A program made the translations under genes and the position numbers. Positions 15,285-23,537 of a DNA stretch of 64,000 bases are shown in pieces. Under the pieces are notes generated by a model. That model searched no databases and was not told where the DNA came from. It worked only from the letters and a program-made list of their open reading frames with translations. The stretch covers positions 3,844,001-3,908,000 of the forward strand of contig NZ_CP102246.1 of NCBI RefSeq assembly GCF_024599795.1. Reading direction: 5' to 3'. The DNA is from Enterobacter cloacae complex sp. R_G8. GTDB taxonomy: Bacteria > Pseudomonadota > Gammaproteobacteria > Enterobacterales > Enterobacteriaceae. Position 1 is the first letter of the stretch; every line of letters starts with the position of its first letter.

Positions 15285-18200
15285 CTAAGGACATGATTTC
15301 TTGATCTTAGATACTCCACCTCTATGGGTAAAGTTATTATGTATTTCTTTAGGTACCTCTTGCATTGTTATTCCATTTTCGTGGTGATGCCAGGTATTAA
15401 GCTCTAAATTTGCAGGGCCATTAGGCGCCATTGCATTCGCTTTGCCGAAATCTCCAGAAGGGCCAAGCCTGTGATTACCTTTAAGATCCGGAACATCAAC
15501 GCTCTGGATTTCATACGGTTTAAAATCAGGATACCCATTAGGATACCTAACGATATTCCCCATATTGTCTTGGTAGACCCATGTGCGAGTGTCTATCTCC
15601 TGCCATGCAGTACCGCCCTTTTCAAGCCATCTATCAAGTAATGGAGAGTTCAGCGGCTTACCACTTAGCCCCCACGGATCGATCCAAGATAGCGGATTCG
15701 GCGCATACTGATAAAGGTTCCACCCACCATTCAACCCAATCGGATCCTGCACAATAAACCGCCCGACCTGCGGGTCGTAGTAGCGGAACAGGTTATAGTG
15801 CAGCCCTGTTTCACCGTCAGCGTACTGCCCGGCATAGCGAAGCGGTTGATGTGCCATCGCTGTGCGATTCACAACCCGTGAGAATCCTTCGCTCTGGTGA
15901 CGCACCTCACCAAAGCTGCCGTACTGGCCGCTCCAGCGCACCGCGCCGCGCTCGTCGGTCACTTCCAGCGGCGCGCCGTTCAGGTCGGTGTTGAACCAGT
16001 AAATCTCACCGCTGCTCTGGTCACGAAGGTGATCCACCCGCGCCAGCGGGCTCCAGGCTTCATTCGGGTCGTAAATATACGTACTGCACAGCCCGCTCTC
16101 CTGCTGCTCCTGCAACAGGCGGTAGCCCTGCCACAGGAAGCGGGTGTTGGCGGTGCCGTGCGTCGTGGTGACGATTTTGCGCGTGCGGCGGCCCAGCGCG
16201 TCGTAGTGATAGCGCGCCTCAAAGCGCCCTTCCGGCCCGGTTCCGCGGGCGGACACCAGGCGGTTCTCGGCATCATACGCATAATGCTGTTCATACAGCC
16301 CGTTGCGGCGGCTGACCAGGTTGCCCCAGTGGTCGTATTTCATAAACAGCGCCTGCCAGTGCTGCAGGCGGTTATCCGTGACCGGTGCCGGATCGTCATT
16401 GGCGGCGAGGTTGTCCGCGGCGTCATAGCTGAACTGCGCGCGGCTGTGCCCCTGTCGGGCCTCGTAGTGCTTCAGCAGACGCCCTTCGGCGTCGTAGCCG
16501 TAGTCCACCTCTCCACGCAGGGTGTCGCTGACGCCGGAAAGCTCACCGCGCGCGGTGTAGCGATACAGGCGTTCCAGTAGCGCCTGCTCCGGCAGGGTCA
16601 CGTCCGTACTTAGCTCACTGCGCTGCAGGGTACGTCTGCCAAGGCTGTCATACTGACGGAGCTGCTCGCGCGCGCCCTGGGTGCGGCGCACCTCGCGATG
16701 CAGGCGGTCGCGGGTGAACTCGGTCACCATCTGCTGCCCGAAGCGGATGGCGCTGACGTGGCCGGAGCCGTAGTGCAGCCAGGCCAGCTTTTGCTCGCCG
16801 TGCAGCGTCAGACCGGTCAGGTTGTTCAGGGCATCCCACTCGTAGCCCACCGCGCCGTTAATGCCGGACTCGCTCAGCACGCGTCCGGCGACGTCGTGGC
16901 GGTAAGCGATCTCATCGCTTTCGATACCCAGGGCAACGCCTTCGGCGGTTGGCGTGCGGCGGATGCGGGTGATCTGGCCGCTCAGATCGCGGACGTAACG
17001 GTACTCCGCGTGGCGCTGAGTGCGCCCGATCAGCAGCCCGCTGTCGTCATAGCTGAACTGCTGGACGCGGCGGGCAATACCGCCGTCGGCGGCAGGTCGG
17101 CCGTTTTCTTCGAGCGCGCAGAGGAACCCTCGCGCATCCCATTCCATATGGCGTACGGTCTCGTCAGGGCGCGTTTCGCTGAGCGGTCGCCCCACGGCGT
17201 CGTAGGTAAAGCGATATTCCGCCCCGTTGCCGTTATCAAGGCGCAGCAGGTTACCGCGTGGGTCGTAGCGCCACTGGCGCACGCGGCCAATACGGTCGGT
17301 AAGGCTGACCGGGAGGCCGAGCGCGTTATAGGCCCAGCGCACCTCGCTTTCCAGCGGGTCGCGCCAGCCCGTGAGCTGGCCGCGTTCGTTCCACACCAGC
17401 GACTCGCGGCTGCCGTCCGGATGGATCACGGCGCTCAGCAGCCCGGCGTTGTTCCACTCCCGACGCGTGATATTCCCTTCCGCATCCTCGCTGGCAATCA
17501 GCTGCCCGAAGCGGTCGTAGGTGAAGCGGGTGACGCTGCCGGAGCAGTCGGTGCGCTGTGTCAGCAGCCCCTGGATGTTCCAGACCAGACGTACCACGCC
17601 GCCGAGGGCATCGGTGATGCTCTCCGGCAGGTTCTCTTCCTCATCGGGATAGTGATACGCGGTGGCGTTACCGGCCGGATCCGTTTCCGACAGCAGGCGA
17701 CCGCGAAGGTCGTACATGGCCTGCGATGAGGTGCCGTCCGGGTACACCGTGCGGGTGATGCGGTCGGTCAGGCGATGCCAGTGATACTCCGTGCGGCGGC
17801 CCGCCGGGTCCGTCTCGCTGGTCATACGGCCGTATTTGTCCCACGTGCTGCGGCGCATTGCGCCGCCGGGCAGAATGACGTCGCAGAGCTCGCCGTCGCG
17901 GTAAACAAACGTCGTCTGGCGGCCGTCGTAATCCGTGAAGCGCGCGACGTTGTCGTCGTCATCCACCAGCCAGTGCGCCTGCGCGCCGTCTTCGCGGGTC
18001 GCGCGGCGGGTGCCGTTATCAAAATCGTATTCGAACGTCAGCTGTTCGCCGCCGCTGTGGCGAAAACCGACCACACGCGGCAGGCCGTCAATCTCCCGCC
18101 AGCGGTATTCGCTCAGCAGGCCGTTGGCGTCCTCGTGGGCGCTCATCAGCCCGTCCTGCCAGCTGAAGCGTCGGCGCACGCTACCGCCCCGGCCGGTCAC

Positions 18201-19487
18201 GGAGACCAGCTGGCGCTGTTCATCATAAGCGTAACTGACCAGGCAGATCTCGTCATCCAGCCAGGCGCTGGCAAGCCTGTCACGGTCGTAGCGGCAGACC
18301 ACGCGCTGGCCCGCGCTGTCGGTCAGGGCATGCAGGGTATTATCCGCGTTCCACTCGAAGAGGATATCGTTGCCGCAGGGTTCTGAGATGCGCTGGAGCA
18401 GCGACGGGGCATCCTCCCGCAGCGGCGCATAGTGCCAGCGCTCGCCGCTGACGTCATACACCGACCAGCTGTCGTCCTGGTGATGTTCAAGCCAGTTTTT
18501 TTCGCTTTCGCAGTAGCTGCGCAGCCCTTTCGGGACCTTCGGGAAGGCGACGTAATCGCCGGACGGCGCGCGCCACACCAGGCCGTCCTGATACGGCTCC
18601 AGGCGGCTTTCCCAGAACAGGCTCCAGCCGCGGCCCAGCACGCTGTCGCCGGGGTTGCCGCTGCGCCAGTAGCGCTGCCAGCGCACCGGCAAGCGTGACG
18701 GCAGAACGAAATCGAGCTCATCATCCCCGCTGAGAAACTTCTGTCCGCTGACGATATCCACCGGACGGGCGATGATCCCCGCGGCCGCTACGCCGGTCAT
18801 CAGCGTGCCGGCGCGGCAGGCGATACGGGCCAGCTTGTTGATACCGGGGATTTTGCCCAGCAGCTTAGAGAGCGCCCCGACTTTGCCAGCGGCGCCGCCC
18901 CAGCCGCCGAGAAGCCCGGCGAACAGCAGGGTAAGATCGGAGACTTTATAGAGCCACTCGGGCACTTCAGACTGAATGGGCAGGGTTTGCTGCGGATCGC
19001 CGCCGATGAAGACGTTGTCCGAGCCGGTCATCACCTTCGCGTCGCAGGTGGTGCGATCCCCGATGCGGGACGCAGGCTGGCTGTTAATGGAGACGCGCTT
19101 AGAGCCTTCGGCCATCTGCTGCGAGCCATCGTCCGAGCACTTCACGGCGCTGTCCGTCGCGATGGCGGCGGGTTTGCTGTTGATAAACACATTGGGCGAG
19201 CCGGAGGTGATGACGCCTTTCTTCGTCATACTGGATGCCCCGGCGTCGGCGATACTGTCCCGGGCGGCGGTCGCCAGCTCCCCGGTGTAATACCCCACGG
19301 CCAGGCTTGCGCCGACGAGCAGCACACCCACGCCAAGGCAGGATGCGCCGAGACCGGCAATAAACATCGCCCCCGCCAGAATGCCCCCGGCGGCGGCAAT
19401 CAGGCCACCGACAATCGTTCCGGCAATCATCCCGGCCAGCGCACCGGAGTGGCCGATATCATCACCAACGCGTGCAGCTTCAAACAT
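15285..19487 (-). CDS. PAAR-Rhs type VI secretion effector with C-terminal WHH nuclease
   Basis: A 1400-residue polymorphic toxin. Residues 15-75 hold Gly/Ala-rich membrane helices that an Eag chaperone would shield. Residues 90-170 form a PAAR domain (SGSPNVFINSKPAA, TGSDNVFIGG) that would cap the VgrG spike. From about 250 to 1270 run Rhs/YD repeats that build the cocoon, ending with VGRFIVQDPIGLNGGWNLYQ and DPWGL. The final 124 residues are a toxin with TWHHHENGITMQEVPKEIHN (WHH motif at 1366-1368), the HNH/EndoVII-type WHH family that degrades nucleic acid. The core is GC-rich and the tip AT-rich. The chaperone gene lies 17 bp upstream and the immunity gene 12 bp downstream. No VgrG or type VI structural gene is in the window, so delivery must use a secretion system encoded elsewhere. 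Confidence 0.9.
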   Translation of the reverse strand: MFEAARVGDDIGHSGALAGMIAGTIVGGLIAAAGGILAGAMFIAGLGASCLGVGVLLVGASLAVGYYTGELATAARDSIADAGASSMTKKGVITSGSPNVFINSKPAAIATDSAVKCSDDGSQQMAEGSKRVSINSQPASRIGDRTTCDAKVMTGSDNVFIGGDPQQTLPIQSEVPEWLYKVSDLTLLFAGLLGGWGGAAGKVGALSKLLGKIPGINKLARIACRAGTLMTGVAAAGIIARPVDIVSGQKFLSGDDELDFVLPSRLPVRWQRYWRSGNPGDSVLGRGWSLFWESRLEPYQDGLVWRAPSGDYVAFPKVPKGLRSYCESEKNWLEHHQDDSWSVYDVSGERWHYAPLREDAPSLLQRISEPCGNDILFEWNADNTLHALTDSAGQRVVCRYDRDRLASAWLDDEICLVSYAYDEQRQLVSVTGRGGSVRRRFSWQDGLMSAHEDANGLLSEYRWREIDGLPRVVGFRHSGGEQLTFEYDFDNGTRRATREDGAQAHWLVDDDDNVARFTDYDGRQTTFVYRDGELCDVILPGGAMRRSTWDKYGRMTSETDPAGRRTEYHWHRLTDRITRTVYPDGTSSQAMYDLRGRLLSETDPAGNATAYHYPDEEENLPESITDALGGVVRLVWNIQGLLTQRTDCSGSVTRFTYDRFGQLIASEDAEGNITRREWNNAGLLSAVIHPDGSRESLVWNERGQLTGWRDPLESEVRWAYNALGLPVSLTDRIGRVRQWRYDPRGNLLRLDNGNGAEYRFTYDAVGRPLSETRPDETVRHMEWDARGFLCALEENGRPAADGGIARRVQQFSYDDSGLLIGRTQRHAEYRYVRDLSGQITRIRRTPTAEGVALGIESDEIAYRHDVAGRVLSESGINGAVGYEWDALNNLTGLTLHGEQKLAWLHYGSGHVSAIRFGQQMVTEFTRDRLHREVRRTQGAREQLRQYDSLGRRTLQRSELSTDVTLPEQALLERLYRYTARGELSGVSDTLRGEVDYGYDAEGRLLKHYEARQGHSRAQFSYDAADNLAANDDPAPVTDNRLQHWQALFMKYDHWGNLVSRRNGLYEQHYAYDAENRLVSARGTGPEGRFEARYHYDALGRRTRKIVTTTHGTANTRFLWQGYRLLQEQQESGLCSTYIYDPNEAWSPLARVDHLRDQSSGEIYWFNTDLNGAPLEVTDERGAVRWSGQYGSFGEVRHQSEGFSRVVNRTAMAHQPLRYAGQYADGETGLHYNLFRYYDPQVGRFIVQDPIGLNGGWNLYQYAPNPLSWIDPWGLSGKPLNSPLLDRWLEKGGTAWQEIDTRTWVYQDNMGNIVRYPNGYPDFKPYEIQSVDVPDLKGNHRLGPSGDFGKANAMAPNGPANLELNTWHHHENGITMQEVPKEIHNNFTHRGGVSKIKKSCP

Positions 19488-19504
19488 AACGACTATCCCT
19501 GGTG

Positions 19505-19942
19505 TTAATGGTGGAAGCGAAAGCTCCTGAGAAGATCGCCGAACAGCGCGCAGTCCGTATCGCCCAGCGTACGGGTGCAGGTCATGGTGAACACCAGAAT
19601 GTTATCGCGCCCGGCATTAAACACGGCCTGCTGCTGCCAGATGCGTTTCCCGTCGCGCAGATAGCTGGCGTGGACCATTTCACCCTGCAAAAGGCCGTCG
19701 CCGAGCGTTGCGGCACTGCGTTCACCCTGCTTCCAGCCCTTGAGATGTTTTGCCATCAGGGCGAGCTGGCGATCGATATACGCGGCAAGCGCTTCGCCGG
19801 GGTTGAGGGTATCGCGGGAGATGTTGAATGCTGGCGCATCCGCTGCAGGCGGCGCGAAAACATTGACGGTACGATCCTGATAGCCCTCAGGAAAAGCGAT
19901 CATTCCTTCATTAAACAGGCACTGCGAAGATGGTTCTGACAT
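19505..19942 (-). CDS. EagR-type (DcrB/DUF1795) chaperone for the Rhs effector
   Basis: A 145-residue cytosolic protein of the DcrB/Eag family. It contains FNEGMIAFPEGYQDRTVNVF, the family start of the beta sheet, and ends with LFGDLLRSFRF, the usual C-terminal helix. Eag chaperones bind the N-terminal membrane helices of Rhs/PAAR effectors and help load them on the spike. The ATG at 19942 is preferred: upstream in-frame codons to 19987 lack family similarity. It lies immediately upstream of Rhs on the same strand, so the order is chaperone, effector, immunity. Confidence 0.8.
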   Translation of the reverse strand: MSEPSSQCLFNEGMIAFPEGYQDRTVNVFAPPAADAPAFNISRDTLNPGEALAAYIDRQLALMAKHLKGWKQGERSAATLGDGLLQGEMVHASYLRDGKRIWQQQAVFNAGRDNILVFTMTCTRTLGDTDCALFGDLLRSFRFHH

Positions 19943-20014
19943 TGAGCGGGTCCCACCACATTTTTTCAGAAGCGGTAAGTTTCGCATATGTGTTTAAGGC
20001 TGACTATCCCCAGA

Positions 20015-20233
20015 TTATTGTCCCACCGCCACGCTCGCCGACAGGCCCGCCACCAGCTCAACTCCCTTCGGTAAGGTGTCGATATGAATGCGCACCGGCA
20101 CGCGCTGCGCCAGCCCGCCCGTCTCATCATTGCTGTCCCCAATCCCATGCCCAATGCTCTCCACGTGACCGGAAATCTCAGGCCCGAAGCCCATCAACGC
20201 ATAGCGAGCCAGTAAAGAGAGCAGTAATTTCAT
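20015..20233 (-). pseudogene. Remnant of an HlyD/EmrA-type efflux adaptor
   Basis: The frame encodes GFGPEISGHVESIGHGIGDS, later RVPVRIHIDTLPKGVELVAG and LSASVAVGQ before the stop. This is the C-terminal beta-barrel part of periplasmic adaptor proteins of the HlyD/AaeA/EmrA type, normally about 300 residues long. Only some 58 residues survive; the first 14 (MKLLLSLLARYALM) are unrelated. It is a scar of a core gene cut when the Rhs locus was inserted or rearranged. Confidence 0.65.
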
Positions 20234-20349
20234 GAAAATAACCTTCTCTTACGAAACGTAGTTTCACTTAGATCTAATACTTGTTGTGCATGTGGTGATT
20301 GTTTGTAAAATGACCGCAGTGATTATTTCCACACAAAGCAGATGGACTT

Positions 20350-20820
20350 ATGCAGCAATACACCAACGAGATCACGCCTGAAATCCGAGAATCCTCTTCA
20401 CAGGAACACTACGACGAAGATTTTTTAGCAAGCTGTGACAGCAAGACACGTGAAAAGCTTGAGGATTTTAATAAACACGTTAGTCGCCCATTAGCCTCCA
20501 TTTTCCGATTCGCTGTAGTGGGAAGCATCACCCGCAACGGGGGAGTGATCCGCAATGCTTCGGCAGGCAGTCCAACTGGTGGGTATAAGATGGCGCGGGT
20601 TGGAGATAAAGTTGTTTACACTGATGGCAGTGAAGTCACTATTGTTTCCGGTGCAGGTGGGGCTCGTATTATACAGGACACATCTGCTGCATTGGTTGGA
20701 AGTATGCTTGGTAATGGCGACGAAATAATCTCAACACCACAATCCGGCAGCAGACTGGTTTTCCGTGAAGGTGACACATTTCCGAAAGGACTCTTAACCA
20801 TGCCAGGGAGTAAGCACTAA
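20350..20820 (+). CDS. PAAR-like domain protein
   Basis: A 156-residue protein. Residues 1-55 are acidic and helical. From about residue 57 a PAAR-like fold is seen: VVGSITRNGGVIRNASAG, MARVGDKVVY, then GARIIQDTSAALVGSMLGNG and ISTPQSG. PAAR proteins sharpen the VgrG spike of type VI secretion systems. Some usual His/Cys metal ligands are not evident, so it may be a divergent partner of the next gene's PAAR domain. Its stop overlaps the next start (TAATG), so the two are coupled. GC content and codon use resemble the effector genes that follow. Confidence 0.65.
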   Translation: MQQYTNEITPEIRESSSQEHYDEDFLASCDSKTREKLEDFNKHVSRPLASIFRFAVVGSITRNGGVIRNASAGSPTGGYKMARVGDKVVYTDGSEVTIVSGAGGARIIQDTSAALVGSMLGNGDEIISTPQSGSRLVFREGDTFPKGLLTMPGSKH

Positions 20821-22214
20821 TGGCAGCCAAAGGTTACTTTCTGTTCAGGGGTGATAAGACGGTATGCGGCGGTCGGATTATTGAAGGATGGTGTGACCAC
20901 CAGTTTTTCGGTAAAGACATGGCCTGTGAAGGCCATCAGGTAACCTGTGGTAATCATCCGGGTCGTTACCGTATTTGTGGCGGTCTTGATACCGACTATA
21001 TACATGGTAAAAGGATTGCCGGAACGCTGCACAGCTATAGCTCCTGCCCCTGCAAATCGAAATTCGTTCCTTCAAACTTTGACGATGGTTACGAACTTGG
21101 TGGAGAAGAAACAGTAACAAACACTGATCTGTCTCACCCCATAGGGATTCCTGTACTCCCAGAACCGATTGAGTCAGAACCGGAACAACACGCCCAGACA
21201 GCAAAGAAGAAAACAGGCATAGACGCTGGTTTTGCCGTTCTCCCCTATGGCGGCACTACAGAAGCCTGGCAACGTCTGCTATTCACCGAAAACCCGCCAG
21301 CGGGAGCAAAGGAACTATTCGCTACGCTGAACGGCCCCGATGAAAAATACAAAGCTGGTTCGATTATGCTTCTGGTTGATCCTGAAAAGCAGGACGACGA
21401 ACAGATTGCCCACATGAAAGCCGCGAAAGCGAGGGTTGATGCAGCGTTAGAACCACTGACTATCCAGGAAGCTAACTTTCTTCATAAGAACAAAGACACC
21501 ATTGATCTGTTTACTTCACGTGCCAGTACGACAGCCGGGGTTGCTTCAGATGCTGCTGGTAAATACTTTGAGAAGATCGAAAATGTTTTGACCAGGATTC
21601 AGCAAGCGTACAAAAATCAGTATATTACCAGTGGATCACTGATCAGCGAACAGTTCTACGTGCAGAGGCGGCAGCTATTCGGTGAACTTGATAGCATTCT
21701 CACTGATTTCACACGACACAAACTGGCATTACAGGACTACCCAGATATTAAGCGAGCATTAGGACTTTCAACCAGTTCGATCACACATCGCTGGAATCAG
21801 ACCGGTGTTGCTGACATTGAGGGTTACGCCACCTTCATCGAGAAAGCTGCAAAGTATGTGAAAATGATGAAAACAGCGGGCTATGTCGGAATCGCTCTTG
21901 ATGGTGTGAACAGGCTGGATAAGATTTACGAAGCCTGCACAGTCGGGTCTGATTGCGAGAAAACGGCGTATACTGAGGTTGGAAGTTTTGGTGTAGGGTT
22001 AGGCACCGGAATTGGCGCAGGTGCGCTTGTTTCTGGTTCGGTGTCTACTACGGTTTGCTCAGTTGTCTTAGGTGCATTAACTATTGAGGCCGCTGGAGCT
22101 GGAATGTTAGCTTGCGGTGTGATCTTTACCGGGGCGGTTGGATATGCAGGAGGAGAAGCAGGCGGTAAGCTTGGCGAGAAAGCTGGCGAAGTAATTTATG
22201 AGGTAACAAAGTGA
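20820..22214 (+). CDS. PAAR-domain type VI effector with C-terminal membrane-inserting (pore-forming) region
   Basis: A 464-residue protein. Residues 5-85 are a Cys/His-rich PAAR domain (TVCGGRIIEG, MACEGHQVTCG, RYRICGGLDTDYIHGKRIAG, then CPCKSKF). Residues 85-130 are a linker, and 130-345 a long helical region rich in charged residues. From about 355 to 455 come hydrophobic Gly/Ala-rich helices (VGIALDGVNR, LGTGIGAGALVSGSVSTTV, VVLGALTIEAAGAGMLACG, GAVGYAGGEAGGKLGEKAG), the glycine-zipper pattern of pore-forming toxins. It would be delivered by type VI secretion to depolarise the target inner membrane. The stop overlaps a GTG start of the first of two paralogous membrane immunity genes, which supports the membrane target. 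Confidence 0.75.
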   Translation: MAAKGYFLFRGDKTVCGGRIIEGWCDHQFFGKDMACEGHQVTCGNHPGRYRICGGLDTDYIHGKRIAGTLHSYSSCPCKSKFVPSNFDDGYELGGEETVTNTDLSHPIGIPVLPEPIESEPEQHAQTAKKKTGIDAGFAVLPYGGTTEAWQRLLFTENPPAGAKELFATLNGPDEKYKAGSIMLLVDPEKQDDEQIAHMKAAKARVDAALEPLTIQEANFLHKNKDTIDLFTSRASTTAGVASDAAGKYFEKIENVLTRIQQAYKNQYITSGSLISEQFYVQRRQLFGELDSILTDFTRHKLALQDYPDIKRALGLSTSSITHRWNQTGVADIEGYATFIEKAAKYVKMMKTAGYVGIALDGVNRLDKIYEACTVGSDCEKTAYTEVGSFGVGLGTGIGAGALVSGSVSTTVCSVVLGALTIEAAGAGMLACGVIFTGAVGYAGGEAGGKLGEKAGEVIYEVTK

Positions 22215-22609
22215 CAATTTCAGTTTCCGACATTCTCATAATTGGCACTTCAGGAATTATTATTCTATCTACAGTTATTATGGTCGTGCTTTCCGTTTTA
22301 AACAAAAAGCGATTCCTTGAAGTATGCTGTTTGTACGAAAAGGAGTTTGGCTCTATTCCACTTGCTGCCGCGGTTCTAAAAGATGCCGATTTAATAGGAT
22401 TCACTGCTGGGTACTCGACAAAAATAAACTTCATCATTCATCCGTTAATCTATGGAAAAAAATCGGCTCATAGCAAAAATGATGATGCAGCTTTCATCAG
22501 AAGCCTACCTGCAAACATCAGATACTGGTTTATTGCCGAGTTCCTGTGTTCGTTAGTTGGTTTCATTGCCCTGCTTGTTGGCGGGATCTGCATTTGGGCC
22601 AATAAATGA
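22211..22609 (+). CDS. Membrane immunity protein 1 for the PAAR pore-forming effector
   Basis: A 132-residue protein with a transmembrane helix at residues 8-28 (IIGTSGIIILSTVIMVVLSV), a cytosolic middle with KFGSIP-type motif (KEFGSIPLAA) and YSTKINFIIHPLIYGKKS, and a second hydrophobic region at 107-130. It starts with GTG overlapping the effector stop by four bases and its own stop overlaps the next gene. It is clearly paralogous to the next protein (LNKKRF, KINFI.PLI.GK, SKNDD.AFI, WFI.E shared). Integral-membrane immunity proteins are typical partners of pore-forming toxins. Confidence 0.7.
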   Translation: MTISVSDILIIGTSGIIILSTVIMVVLSVLNKKRFLEVCCLYEKEFGSIPLAAAVLKDADLIGFTAGYSTKINFIIHPLIYGKKSAHSKNDDAAFIRSLPANIRYWFIAEFLCSLVGFIALLVGGICIWANK

Positions 22610-22998
22610 TTAATTCAGCAGATCTGATCATCTGCGGATTTGGAGGATTAAGCCTTGTCTGCAGTATCGCGGTCGCGTTCCTCTCATTTCTCAACAAAAA
22701 GCGCTTCTCCGCGATCTGCACGCTGTATAAAGAAAAGTTTGGCTCTCTCCCTGCCGGATCGATTATCTTCGATAATGCCGATTCTATAGGGTTTAGCTCA
22801 GGTTATGCAGCGAAGATCAACTTTATCGTGAACCCTTTGATCTTTGGTAAAAGCTCAGTTGACAGTAAAAATGATGATGTTGCATTCATCAAAGACTTGC
22901 CACCTCACCTAAAAAACTGGTTTATCGTCGAGTATGCTTTCTCCGCTTTAGGATTGGTATCAATCGTTATCGCCGGAGCAGTGTTGTATTTTCGATAG
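22606..22998 (+). CDS. Membrane immunity protein 2 (paralogue)
   Basis: A 130-residue paralogue of the preceding gene product with the same layout: transmembrane helix at 6-28, KEKFGSLPAGSIIFDNAD, YAAKINFIVNPLIFGKSSVD, then a C-terminal helix at 105-128. Its ATG overlaps the previous stop (ATGA). A tandem duplication that has diverged considerably suggests protection against two toxin variants, or a heteromeric immunity complex. A hairpin follows its stop. Confidence 0.68.
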   Translation: MINSADLIICGFGGLSLVCSIAVAFLSFLNKKRFSAICTLYKEKFGSLPAGSIIFDNADSIGFSSGYAAKINFIVNPLIFGKSSVDSKNDDVAFIKDLPPHLKNWFIVEYAFSALGLVSIVIAGAVLYFR

Positions 22999-23010
22999 CA
23001 TCCCTTAAAT

Positions 23011-23032
23011 AGGCCAGCAGTTATGCTGGCCT
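23011..23032 (+). terminator. Hairpin after the pore-forming effector operon
   Basis: AGGCCAGC (23011-23018) pairs perfectly with GCTGGCCT (23025-23032) across AGTTAT, 13 bp after the second immunity gene. There is no strong T tract, so termination may be partial. Confidence 0.5.
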
Positions 23033-23041
23033 ATCCTTGAA

Positions 23042-23236
23042 ATGTCTCAAAAATCCCCGTCAGTTCTGCCTGTCGCCCCCTTACAAGATGTTGTACAACA
23101 GAAGATCTCTTGCCCATTTGGAGCAAAATAACGCGCAAAGCCGTTGGACGAATTCGTCAGGCTTATGTCTGATAACGAAGCCTGTCACAAGCTCGAAAAT
23201 GGTGTGCATAAATGCAGTGATACAAAACGCTGCTAA
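23042..23236 (+). pseudogene. Possible small coding relic with in-frame stop
   Basis: A frame opens MSQKSPSVLPVAPLQDVVQQ and continues KISCPFGAK, stops at TAA 23129-23131, then remains open as RAKPLDEFVRLMSDNEACHK to a TAA at 23234-23236. The uninterrupted coding character on both sides of one stop suggests a decayed short gene or gene end, possibly another toxin-associated gene. The family is not recognised. Confidence 0.3.
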
Positions 23237-23312
23237 AACTGTTACACAACGTGATGACAGTCATAAGCAAAAAACAAAGTAAGAAATTGATTTTAAATAT
23301 ATTTTTATTTTA

Positions 23313-23537
23313 CTTGCGCGCCTGATGCAACGCGAGACCGGGCTGAGCTTTGGGCGATGGCGGCAGCAGCTGCACCTGATTATCGCCCTGCAGGAGCTGG
23401 CGAGCGGTGCCCCGGTGCAAAATGTGGCGACAAAACTCGGTTATGAATCCGTGAATGCGTTTATCACCATGTTTCGCAAAGCGATGGGCACCACGCCCGC
23501 GCACTACTTTGCCGAACGGAAAAACAGCGGCCGTTAG
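23313..23537 (+). pseudogene. C-terminal remnant of an AraC-family regulator
   Basis: The frame encodes LARLMQRETGLSFGRWRQQL followed by HLIIALQELASGAPVQNVAT, GYESVNAFITMFRKAMGTTP and AHYFAE, the two helix-turn-helix motifs of an AraC-type DNA-binding domain. The N-terminal sensor domain is gone; AT-rich island DNA replaces it at about 23312. GC content jumps here, so this is the right junction of the accessory island with core DNA. The stop overlaps the convergent PanE-like gene by 4 bp. Confidence 0.75.

Noticed and set aside
15897..18386. Long open frames on the plus strand opposite the Rhs gene
   Set aside because: They are mirror frames of a GC-rich gene with repeated codons; products are Ala/Val/His-rich with no domain, while the minus-strand Rhs is unambiguous.
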